The notes beneath the pieces were generated by a model. It was not told where the DNA came from and ran no database searches. It was given only the letters and a program-made list of their open reading frames with translations. A program made the position numbers and the translations under genes. DNA of 64,000 nucleotides from Rutidosis leptorrhynchoides (taxonomy: Eukaryota > Streptophyta > Magnoliopsida > Asterales > Asteraceae), in the NCBI RefSeq assembly GCF_046630445.1, contig NC_092337.1:189106501-189170500 (forward strand). The letters are read 5' to 3'. Of this stretch, positions 36,915-46,572 are shown one piece after another. The first letter of the stretch is position 1. The number at the start of each line of letters is the position of its first letter.

Positions 36915-37590
36915 TGATTTTGGGAATGGAGACGTCCGAGTGAATCAAGTAGGAACGCTGCGAGTCTGGGTCAATTGTTGGTAGATTTCGGGTTTGTTGT
37001 CACTTCGAATGGACCAGACTCTTCGTTCTGGTCCCTCTTGGGGGATAGTGAATTCACGGTTAATGCTACAAGATATCATATTGACTCGTGTTTGTTGCCC
37101 AACTCAAATCAAGCAATATATGGTGTCGCACCCTACCTAGAAATATGAACATATTTATGTGGCGAATGGTTTATAACCGGTTACCAACGAGATTAAATCT
37201 ATCGTCTAAAGGTTTGGAGTCGGAAAGAATAGATTGTGTTTTATGCGATCGAAGTATCGAATCGCTGGATCACATTCTTTTCGGTTGTTTGTATTCTAGA
37301 GACCTTTGGCATAATATAGGAATTTGGGTCCAGGTTCTTCTCCCATTGGTTGATTTTTGGAGTGAATGGATATCTTGGCATCGAGGTTGGCAGGTTAATA
37401 CAACGACAAAGAATAAGGTATTTGTGATTGCGGTTAGTATACTTTGGCACATTTGAAAGTCTGGAAACTTGGCCGTATTTAATACCGTGCGTAATTTTTC
37501 TTTTAATTGGATGCGGAATAGAGGTAGATATAATGTTTCTTGGACCGATTGGACAAAAAATCCATTATAATCATTTTGTTTTGTTGTTTG
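36915..37590 (+). mobile_element. 3' fragment of an L1-type LINE
   Basis: Encodes the region after the reverse transcriptase of plant LINEs: WEWRRPSESSRN, then the zinc-binding zf-RVT domain with the pattern NIFMWRMVYNRLPTRLNL, CVLCDRSIESLDHILFGC and LWHNIGIW, and a tail ending SWTDWTKNPL. The reading frame shifts near 37125 and a stop (tga) follows LWHI at about 37455. It is a 5'-truncated, dead copy of a family different from the L1 at 44-63 kb. No poly(A) or target repeats are evident. Confidence 0.75.
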
Positions 37591-38367
37591 TTGGTTTCGC
37601 TAGTCAGGGCCAGTCCCGAGAATTTAAGGGCTTAGAACGAGGTGAAAAAAGTCCCTTAGGACCTAACGAATAATATAAGCAAATTAAAAAAAGACTCTTT
37701 CGGCCTTGGTAGAATGCTAGTAGATTTTTTTCTGAGGTCTTTGATTATTGTTTTTGGGCCTATTGTGTTTTGACTTTTGCTACTTCAGTTGTGTTTTCCT
37801 AGTTCTCCTGCTTCTCAAATCTTCGATTACTTCTGTGTATATAATAATTGGTCACCCTGAAAATCCAGGGCCGGTCTATCACTTTGTTCCCGCCGGGCCC
37901 CCCATGTCCCTAGTTAGGAGCCTTTAGCTTTTTGCTATTAATAAAATTGCCATAAAAAAAACACGCTCATGTACCATAAACATCCCAATTAGGACCCATT
38001 ATGTGCTAGCAACCAAGTTCAAGAACTACTACTAGCAGTTAAAAGCAACATTTGATCGATGGTGCACCTGTGATTAAACCTATATCAGTATAAAATATGA
38101 ACACATACCAACATTAAAAAGCTGCTTGTTCAAAAAATGAAATACGTATAAGCACATTGCAAATTTGCATATGTTAGTAGTAAAAGGGATTAAAATAACT
38201 CAAATTATCACAATCATAAAGTAATAAATCTTGGGATAACTTAGTATTACTTCACTGTAGTACAACACTTATCGATTTTCCGATACTAGAGCTAATCCAA
38301 AACAATACTGCATAACTAATGAGATTTATTATAATTTATAAGTATGAAGAATATTGTAGTTAATGTC
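37591..38367. other. Intergenic, with possible hAT fragments
   Basis: Two words resembling hAT termini, cagggccagtcccgag (37607) and cagggccggtctatc (37868), occur in the same orientation, but I cannot find matching inverted right ends. The rest shows no gene. The part next to 38368 is the likely 3' UTR of the next gene. Confidence 0.3.
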
Positions 38368-38871
38368 TCATTTGGCTGATCCCTTAAGTACATCAGTAGG
38401 AGATAATGGAGGAGCATCAAGCTGATAAAGATTTAGAGCAGGACCAACGAACCGAAACAATATCCAAGCTCCAATTATAATATAAATTGAAGCATAAGCA
38501 AATTTGTTTATCCAAAACAAAAGACCTTTTTCACCAACATATAATTCCAATGCTTTTTCTGTAACAGTCATTGAGTCCCAATCTTTTTTTACTATTTCTT
38601 TCTTGGCCATCATCATGTTGTCATCAAATTCTTTACCTTTTTTTGTTCGTGTTTTTCGACTGGCTCCTCTTTTGAATTTAATCTGAACTGATGCGTCTTT
38701 ATTATTACTATCTGATGATGGTGGTAATGAGTTGCCATCATTGGTGGTGATGGTTGTGTTATTGTTATTGTCGTTGCTGCTGGTTCTGGTGAGGAGGAGT
38801 GTGGGTGGTTGGTGGTGTTTATGGTGAGGGAAAGTTGTGATGGATTTGGTGAATGGAAGGATTGAGTTCAT
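38368..38871 (-). CDS. Small probable chloroplast membrane protein
   Basis: The single-exon frame is open from 38955, but I prefer the Met at 38871 (MNSILPFTKSITTF). What follows it looks like a plastid transit peptide: Ser, Thr and His rich, few acidic residues. The mature part has a basic linker (KFKRGASRKTRTKKGKEFD) and then a strongly patterned C-terminal block, DWDSMTVTEKALELYVGEKG, leading into one membrane helix (AYASIYIIIGAWILFRFVG) and a short tail with the motif PPLSPTDVLKG. The C-terminal block seems to belong to a plant-specific family of uncharacterised plastid proteins. I recall similar Arabidopsis sequences but not a function. The predicted length is 167 residues from 38871. 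It looks intact. Confidence 0.75.
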   Translation of the reverse strand: MNSILPFTKSITTFPHHKHHQPPTLLLTRTSSNDNNNNTTITTNDGNSLPPSSDSNNKDASVQIKFKRGASRKTRTKKGKEFDDNMMMAKKEIVKKDWDSMTVTEKALELYVGEKGLLFWINKFAYASIYIIIGAWILFRFVGPALNLYQLDAPPLSPTDVLKGSAK

Positions 38872-39150
38872 ATTTTGGGATAGATGGGTCGATTTTGTTA
38901 TCCTGTTTTTGTGTGGGAATGATGTGCTGTGATCTTTTGAGATGTTATTGGACATACTTTTACAAAAATGGTCCTCTGATTATTTCTCTAAATGAAAGTT
39001 TGACCCTTGTGAGTATTATTGACAATTACTCCGTATTAGTCAAAATACAACCAATAATCAAAAACTTGTGTATCGGATATCGGTTTTAAGAGCACTACTG
39101 TATGCAAGTACAAGGGTGTTAAATGATTGGTTAAACAGAATAAACCAACA

Positions 39151-39151
<1 letters not shown>
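38872..39151. promoter_or_regulatory. Upstream region of the plastid protein gene
   Basis: Likely 5' UTR and promoter of the minus-strand gene. No TATA box is clear. An alternative in-frame Met at 38955 lies in this stretch. Confidence 0.4.

Positions 39152-39214
<63 letters not shown>
39152..39214. repeat. (AAT)n microsatellite
   Basis: About 20 uninterrupted AAT units. Confidence 0.95.
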
Positions 39215-39577
39215 CTTTACTATATATTAAAGTAAGTGTTAATAGAACAATAAATCTAATCTAGATTTAATATGGACCATTGAATTTAATAATTACATTG
39301 CTTACTTCCTTAATCTCACCATTCATATCAAATTATAAAACTTATAGAGCAATAATCATTCCTTGATTATTTTTTTGTTCCATAATTACCCTTAGAAGGG
39401 AAATCACGAATGTGGATAATATTAGATTTAGTAAAACTGGCTAATTCTACAATGGATTTATCGAATACTAATATATCTATCTAATAAATTTAACATTAAC
39501 ATATTAACATGATAAATAATAATTGACTATATCTAAGACTAAGGACTATACATCTACCACGCATATTATTATTAGTA
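39215..39577. other. AT-rich intergenic, possible Helitron start
   Basis: Begins tctttactatatattaaag directly after the AAT run, a form common at the TC start of plant Helitrons. No matching 3' end in the same sense can be found, so it is left unassigned. Confidence 0.3.
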
Positions 39578-40422
39578 CTAGTGAAATGACCCGTAAAATC
39601 ACGAATTTATTTAGACGAAACAGTTTAATGATATGTTTTAGGTATTAAGTGAACGTAAATGCTAATGTCATTTAGTTTAATAACTCTTGAAACCACAAAT
39701 TCTGACTAAGAAACTAATCCTTGTTTTTACAAACATATTGATATACTTAACTTGATCAGAATAAATGAATCACATTTATTCTCCCACGACCTTCTTTCAA
39801 TTTTTATCACAATTACTATTTTCTTTATCATAAAAGTCTGCATTACAACATTTTATTGAGACATGTATTTCGTATAACTATGTAATGTAATTAACATATT
39901 TGAATTTGAATTATAATAATAATAAAGTTTGCTCTAAAATTGATTATTAATAATAACAAATGCCTCTTTAATTTTTCAAAAAATAAAATAAAATACAATT
40001 ATTATATGAAGGTTGTACAATATGCTTCAAAATTTGTACATGTTTTCATGGGGTGTTTTGTAAAAGATTGTACAATTTGTTTTAAAGTTTGTACATATGA
40101 TCATGAGAATGTTTTATCATAAGATGGTACAAAATGCTTCAAATATTTTACATATAATCATAGAGGTGTTTTACCATAAGGTTGTACACAATGTTTCAAA
40201 TATTGTACAAATGGTCATGGGATGTTTTATAATAAGGTCGTACATAATGCTTCATATATTATACAGTGAATATGTTAATATTTTTATTAAATATAATTAA
40301 TTATTTTAATGACATCATATCATGAGATGCTTAAAAAAATTTCTTTATATTTAAATATTTTTTAACTAGAATAATTCTTATCAATGACATTATCATTTTA
40401 AAGATTTATATAATACTATAGA
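39578..40422 (-). mobile_element. Non-autonomous Helitron-like element, 845 bp
   Basis: Read on the minus strand it starts TCTATAGTATTATATAAATC (from 40422) and ends with the short inverted pair cgtgattttacg, then GGTCATTTCACTAG (39578). The base before the start is A and the base after the end is T, as expected for Helitron insertion between A and T without target duplication. The interior holds a 56-bp tandem array (40011-40265) and no helicase gene. The ends fit; the 3' hairpin is imperfect. Confidence 0.6.
40011..40265. repeat. Tandem array with period about 56 bp
   Basis: The unit start ggttgtacaa or a variant occurs at 40011, 40066, 40123, 40180 and 40236, giving spacings of 55, 57, 57 and 56. 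Each unit also has tgcttcaaa, a second gtaca and tcatgggatgtttta. About 4.5 units with roughly 15-25 percent drift. Confidence 0.85.
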
Positions 40423-40535
40423 TATATATTATTATTAATTATTATTACATTATTATGATTAATATTAATATTATTAATTTTAATTTTGTTATTTAATATA
40501 TTTAAATTAATAATTAACATCCCCGATGAAAAAAA

Positions 40536-40650
40536 CTTTATATGTACTCGTATACTAAAATTTAATTACACATTATTAAGTGTTTGAACAATCTGCATAC
40601 ATGCCTCTTAACATGTACTCGTATACTAAAATTTAATTACACATTATTGT
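40536..40650. repeat. Direct repeat pair of about 36 bp
   Basis: The word atgtactcgtatactaaaat, followed by ttaattacacattatt, occurs at about 40541 and again at about 40613. Confidence 0.8.
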
Positions 40651-40689
40651 TTAGTTTACTTCTAATTTTGAAGAGTTTGCATGTATATA

Positions 40690-41847
40690 TGATGCGGGTG
40701 TGCTGGGCAATGTAACCAGCAACACAGCCAGCTCGAGCTCAAAAGATGTTACACCCGAATCAGGCCAAGCAATGGTCGTGTTGCCATCTATTTCGTATCA
40801 TCTAAGTGTTTTTGGAGCTGGTTCAAGAAGCTCAGGGGTGACCCTACTTCAGTCCTTAAACTGAAGTAGTTATGTTTTCATGAATAAAGTTTTTGATAGT
40901 TGAAGGCAAGCCAGCAACGAAGAAGAACCAGCTAGCCGGACCAGCAAATGAGTTTAGTTCAGCCAGTAAAGCTTTAATTCACTCAGCCGGGTAACCAGCA
41001 AATCGAACCAGCAAAGTTATGCTTAGGCGAACCAGCTAGTTCAACCAGCTAAAGAATTTTAGTTCAATCAGCACACGACACTCTAGTACAACCAGCACGC
41101 GATGCTATTTTCTGTCTGAATGGCCAACTTGCTGATACAACTCAAAGTTTACTTATGCTTTTCAATAAACCGGTCAGGTCATGTGCTTAACACGTGTGTG
41201 GCTGTTCTAGAAGAATGTTAGCTGTCCAAGGAAGACTCCCATTTATCATTGGATGCTTTTATCATGGGAAGGAGCACTAACAAATGGCAGGCTTTTTGCA
41301 GATTGTGTCCTTTATTCTTATTGGCTAATTTGTAATTGTTTGTCCTTTTTTGTCTCCATTTCCTTTTTATGTTTTTGTCTTATTTAGAAAATAGCTGTTA
41401 AGCTTCTACTATAAATAGAGAGCTCTTGTAATTATAAAATTTGGTTGATGATTGAATGAAAAGTTTGATAGAGCTTATCTATTTACAAAATCTCTGTGTC
41501 TTTACGAATCTTTGATTCCGGTGGCTAAGAGTGGTTTCTTTATCAGTGTTTGTGGTGTTACTTTATCAAACATTGTGGTGAAATCCAAATCTTCATATCT
41601 GATATTATAGTTGTGGTGAAATCTTTATCAGCTGCAGTTGAAGATTTGGAGTGTTTCTAGATCTCTAAGTGTGGTGGTATCTTTATCAATTTGGGGTTTA
41701 GATTCTTCTATCCTTTGTGTTCTTATTTCAGAGTTTTATACTCTGTTTTAGGGCTGTTACTGTTACAAATTGGATCTTTGTGTTCAGATCTGTTGGGTGA
41801 AGAAAGCTTGTTCTAAATTGCATTTTTAAAGTCATAATCACGCATCA
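40690..41847. mobile_element. Solo LTR, 1158 bp, with target repeats
   Basis: Starts TGATGCGGG and ends CACGCATCA, so the ends are inverted over seven bases. It is flanked by the 5-bp repeat ATATA (40685-40689 and 41848-41852). A TATAAATA at 41410-41417 followed by a leader-like stretch suggests that the LTR sense is plus. The left part has many ccagc words. There is no second LTR or coding sequence, so I read it as a solo LTR. The family (Copia or Ty3) cannot be told from this. Confidence 0.75.
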
Positions 41848-41852
41848 ATATA

Positions 41853-43129
41853 TTTATCCCTTTTTTTGATCTGTTTGTCTTTTAGTTAGATTGCACATAT
41901 TTTTTTTTTTTAAATAATTCGCAAGTTATTAGTATATGAGGGTTATGGGTATAGGTGAAGAAATAAAGCTGTTAACGGTACAAGGACTCCGATGGATAAA
42001 GAAAAAATTATTGTAGACGGGTTTTTGATATAAGAGATTTGTGTTCCGCGGGTGCTATTCATATACACAGTTAATAAAAACTTATATTTGAGTTATATAA
42101 TTTACGCACTTAATATAAATCACGATTATCAAAGCTATTATAAAATACTACATATAATTGTGAACGTGTCTTTGATATAAAAAAAACTTATGTTTTTCTT
42201 ATACCTCGCGAGTTTGTCTACGGGTTGTGGAGTATGCGGGTCCTGGCTCAGGACAAGGGCAAAAGATTTAACCCGTTAAATAGTTCATGACTCACAGGTA
42301 AAGAAAAATTATGGTGAGGGGGACACATGCGTGTCAATCGTCATTGTGCAATCACTAACACATTTAATAGTTAATAACAACACTTAACTTTATTCTTATA
42401 TATTTGATTTAATGCACAATTATCAAAGTTGCCGTAAAAGCGCCTCACGAAATCACGAATTATAACCTAGTACTAATTATATCGATCTTGATATGTCAAA
42501 TTGAAAAATTACACACAAATCTAATCTTCTATTTTAGATTCGTGAATTCAAAATAACCCGATATGATAATTAAAATGCTTCATGTTGGTATTTTGGCATT
42601 TCAGTAATCTCAATAATCTAAATTCATTATGCAATATTCGAGTAAATCAAAATCCAACTAAATATATAAGGACGGTATACGTTGGATTAAACATGTTTTC
42701 AAATGGGTCTTGGATATATGAGACGGAACCAATATTCGAATAAACCATACCATATAACTTTCTTAACCCGAAATTCCGATTATCCATGTTTTCAAATGGG
42801 CCTTGGATAGATGATACGATTGAAAATGAAGAACGAGATGGGTTGAATTGGTTATTTGAATTTTGAAGTTTGATCCGTCGTTGGATCATCTGTATATAAT
42901 ATTATTTCATTTAATAAAATAATTATTGATTGTAGAATATAAAAGTTAAAAATAGAAAATAATCAAAATCAAAATTAAAATAATGATCAACAATAGAACA
43001 ATGTAATTAAAAAATGGCGATAGATTCAAGGAGTTAATGTCACCCAAATTTCTGCTGGAAAATATGTATGTTTTCATATACTTTACAATAAAAGGTCATT
43101 TACGAATTAGCAACTACTAAACTCCTATT
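41853..43129. other. Intergenic, downstream of NHL13-like gene
   Basis: No gene is recognised. Two stretches with related wording (42070-42160 and 42370-42460, both with attatcaaag and taaaa) may be old repeats. A duplicated word catgttttcaaatggg with cttggata occurs at about 42689 and 42786, and it produces the internally repeated minus-strand frame at 42647-42889. The part near 43129 is the likely 3' UTR of the next gene. Confidence 0.4.
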
Positions 43130-43921
43130 TTACCACAGCTTTACGCTATAATCACAATTTTTAGACATAATCTTTGACTTTTGTGTTAACCGGTCAACAA
43201 TCATATCACAACTAACAGAAACCGTTATCTCCCACTTCTTCACAGCACCTATCTTAACTTTAACCGGCGCTTTCACATTCAACTTTAACGGCACATTCTG
43301 TCCTTTCTCTTGCTTTACCAAACGCGCGTGTACATCACGCGACAAAACAATATCTGACCCTTTCAACGCCGTTTGAATCACCGTCACATTATTCGCTTTC
43401 TGTTCAAACGCTGGTAATACTCCGTTACATAAATGAACATCGTCGTAATAAACATTAACGGAACTTCCTTTTCCCGCATAAAACAACGTTATCTTATCGT
43501 TAGGGTTTTCGAATCGAATTCCGACGGTTAACTGCGGCGATACCGGCGATGATGACGTCAAATTAACACCGCTAACAGAAATATTATCGACCGAGTACTT
43601 TACCTTCTCCGGCCAGTAAACGAAGTAAACAACGGCAGCGGCAATAGCCAACAGAATTAACAGAATCAACGATGCGGAGATTGTGTAACAGAGGCAGCGA
43701 CAGCACAAACTCCGGCGAGGTTTTCGATTAGCAAGTTTTTGTATCTTCCGTTCGTTTTCTGGTGGAGGAATGCGGTAGATCTGATCTTTAGGAATCTGGA
43801 TAACATACGTGGCTTCCGGTAGTAGCGGCTTTACATCGGAGGTCGGTGGCGGTGGTTTGACTGCGTCAGGAGGCGGTTGAGTGCGATCGGAATCATTATG
43901 TGGATGATCAGCTGCTGTCAT
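43130..43921 (-). CDS. NHL13: NDR1/HIN1-like (LEA_2) membrane protein, NHL13-like
   Basis: Single-exon gene, 263 residues. The N-terminal cytosolic part is Pro-rich and contains YVIQIPKDQIYRIPPPEN (residues 39-56), a signature of NHL13-type proteins. A Cys cluster (73-78, CCRCLC) follows, then one membrane helix at about residues 80-102. The LEA_2 domain (about 110-260) has the family's NP motif in FENPNDKITLFY, possible N-glycosylation sites at NLTSS and NNVTV, and two Cys near the end (238, 256). Relatives sit in the plasma membrane, and several are linked to defence signalling after NDR1. A role for this copy is inference. Length and domains are normal for the family, and it looks intact. 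The subgroup call is from motif memory. Confidence 0.9.
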   Translation of the reverse strand: MTAADHPHNDSDRTQPPPDAVKPPPPTSDVKPLLPEATYVIQIPKDQIYRIPPPENERKIQKLANRKPRRSLCCRCLCYTISASLILLILLAIAAAVVYFVYWPEKVKYSVDNISVSGVNLTSSSPVSPQLTVGIRFENPNDKITLFYAGKGSSVNVYYDDVHLCNGVLPAFEQKANNVTVIQTALKGSDIVLSRDVHARLVKQEKGQNVPLKLNVKAPVKVKIGAVKKWEITVSVSCDMIVDRLTQKSKIMSKNCDYSVKLW

Positions 43922-44285
43922 TGTGTTATGGTTGTTGATTTTGTAAAAATTGAAATTGAATTGAATGATGATATTAGGTTAAAGGTTCGGAAGTTTGTAT
44001 ATTATAGGTTATGAGAGTTAGTGGTGGGAAGGCATGATTTAGGGTTTTGGATTACAGTGAAAAATTAGCTGGTTTTTTAAATTTAGAAGAGATACGGAGT
44101 ACGTGTGCTTGCGTGGCATGTGGCAAACGACTTACGCGTTTGAATTTTTCTTTTTGTTTTGTTTGAATTGTTTATTTCACCATTTCAACACTATATATTT
44201 ATATAATAGATTTATGAGGTCGTGCGTTGCACGGGGACTTATCCGCAAACATTATCGAATCTTTTAATTTATATGAATTGCAGAT
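43922..44285. promoter_or_regulatory. Upstream of NHL13-like gene; Helitron-like hairpin
   Basis: The first 150 bases to the right of the ATG are the likely 5' UTR and promoter of the minus-strand gene. At 44222-44239 the palindromic cgtgcgttgcacg, followed by ggg, resembles the hairpin near Helitron 3' ends (minus sense), next to the 5' end of the L1 element. Confidence 0.4.
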
Positions 44286-44325
44286 GTAATGTATAGAGAG
44301 AGAGAGGGAAAGAGTTAGAGAGAGA

Positions 44326-46572
44326 GTGAGGGCAGCAGCTTATGGCAGAACTTGGGACACGGCAGCGGCGTATGGAGGCGACAAGGGTTACGGCGATAGG
44401 CATTCTTTTTCTAGGGTTAAAGGAAAACAATCGACATCGTTTTTTTTCTTCAACTATCCGGCAGATTGGGAAGTTACAGACCTGTGGAGATTTTTCAAAA
44501 AACATGGAACTGTTTCAGATATCTACATGGCGAGGAAGACGTTAGCGAAGGGACAAAAGTTCGGTTTTGTTAGATATGAAGGGATTTGGGACCCTGAATC
44601 TTTTGCTATGGAGTTACGCAAGATTCGAATAGGAGATTACTATCTCAGATTCTACATTGCCCGAAACCAAGAAAATAACAGATTTGGCAGAAGTGATATC
44701 TCAAAAGAACAACAATTTCACAACAGAAGTTATGCCGACACAAAAAGCTACAAGGTATGTCCAAACCATGAATCTCTCAAAGATGGCAGAAATTATAATG
44801 ATGTTGTAACAAATTCAGCAAGAAAACCATTCACCTTTCTAAACCCAAACTCTCATTATCACTCGAAACCACAACAACATACAGATGACTTTTTCCATAA
44901 CCATGAAACCCATTCCAACCACTACCCAAAACCTAACCAACATAAACAAAAACAACCTTCTTCTCCACGCCTCCACACAAAACCTACTACTACACACAAG
45001 AACACTACACATTCCAAAACAACTTCCCACTATAAACCTGAATCCTCCTCCAAACCTAAAACAAATCACCCCCTGAACCCCAAAACGTTAACCTGAACCC
45101 CCTAAATAAGCCAAGAGCCATCAATGTTGAAGAGGAAAATGGGTATGATGACCTTTTCAAAAAAACTCTATTTGGAGAGGTTGCAAACATTGACATCTTA
45201 GAACAAATTCATGTACTTTGTGAAGAGGAAGGTATCTCAAATTGCTCCATCAAATATATGGGTGGACTTGATGTCATGTTTATTTTTGACTCTGAGAGGA
45301 CAGTGGAGAATATCATTAAAGAAGATAACCACAACATCAAAAGATGGGTTCCAAATATCCGAAGATGGAATAAGAATCACCTCAATTCTGGTAGATTAAC
45401 TTGGATTAGTGTCTATGGTGTCCCTGTCTCTTGTTGGACAGAAAGCACATTCAAACGAATTGCAAGTTGGTGGGGTCCAGTATTCGACACTTGGAATTGC
45501 AGCATAAATGAACATAATCAAAACTTGGTGGTGGGAAAAGTGTTAGTCAAATTTCGTGGTCCAAATCCTATTCAAGAAACTCTAGAGGTCAAAATTAATA
45601 ACTCTTCTATCGCCTACATCAGGGGATCAGAAGAAGGAGGATCTGATCTATTTGTACTTGATACTGAATCGGACGAATTTGCAACCGATTGGGAAACTGA
45701 AGATTATTCGGAAAAGGAAGATATGTCTGATGATGAATCAGTCCCTGAAACTGAAATTCCGGTGAGAAAGGCCCCAACCATCATGGAAGATCAATCATCT
45801 AAATGCATGGGAACAAATGAAGATTTCTCTAATAATGAGCTCAACTCTCAAAAAAAGCAACTGGTGGTACAAGTTCAGAGGTGAATTCAGGCGGCTCAAA
45901 AATTCAAATGCAAAACAATAACCTAGAAGATGGGGTCCACAAACCAGGTAATCTTAATTGCAACCGTTCACTTTTCCCTAAATGTAACATGTCCTCTTCT
46001 AATACCACAAAACCAAAGTCAAATAAGACTTGCAGCCCAATACCTAAAGAAGGTAAGCCCAACCCAACTACCAACTATACTTCTTCAAATCCCAAACCAC
46101 CTAGCCCAATACCACAACCCAATTCGACTGGCACCAGCTCCCCAATAGCAATAAATTCCAAATCATCTTCTCCTCTATCTCAACCCAATATGGAAAACAT
46201 AAAAAACACCTGTCCAACAAATGTTTTCAATGCTTTTTATCCCCATGTTGAACCAAACCAATCTATAACATCTACCCCAACCCAAACGTACCCTCAAAAC
46301 AACCCAATCCCTAGCCCTGTCAGAATAACCAAACTCTTTGATCTGTCAAGAACTCCCCCACCTGCTAATCCCCCTACGTCCAAACCTAAATCTATTCCCC
46401 AATTCAACTGTCGTTCACAACCTAATCCCATCCCCAAACCGACTAAACATAACCTCTCAAAGTCGAAAAAAGGCATGAGTCAAAATCTGGAGAGTCATAA
46501 AATTCATAACACTCCACTCTGGACCTCATCAAAAATCATGCATTTCAAACAGCTGGCAAGAATGAATTCGAA
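44326..46572 (+). pseudogene. LINE ORF1, RNA-binding protein
   Basis: The first frame (to 45096) encodes an RRM-like fold: FFFFNYPADWEVTDLWRFF, then GQKFGFVRYEG. The second (45258-45884, open from upstream) encodes a DUF4283-like region (LTWISVYGVPVSCWTESTF) and an acidic stretch. The third (45881-46572) is a Pro-, Asn- and Ser-rich linker. Frames change near 45095 and 45880, so at least two frameshifts are present, and the start codon is uncertain because the Met at 44342 is out of frame with the RRM. The 3' end of ORF1 continues after the solo LTR at 49803 and ends at a taa near 49940 (GNKLGVRWENLP). ORF1 proteins bind LINE RNA. Confidence 0.8.

Noticed and set aside
37604-37890. hAT-type ends cagggccagtcc and cagggccggtct
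   Set aside because: Both point the same way and no inverted partners or target repeats are seen.
39214-39577. A second Helitron starting tctttactatatattaaag
   Set aside because: No same-sense CTAG end with hairpin could be found in or beyond the neighbouring insertion.
42647-42889. 80-residue minus frame with an internal repeat (IQGPFENM / IQDPFENM)
   Set aside because: The repeat comes from a duplicated 30-bp DNA word; no homologue recognised and no support for expression.
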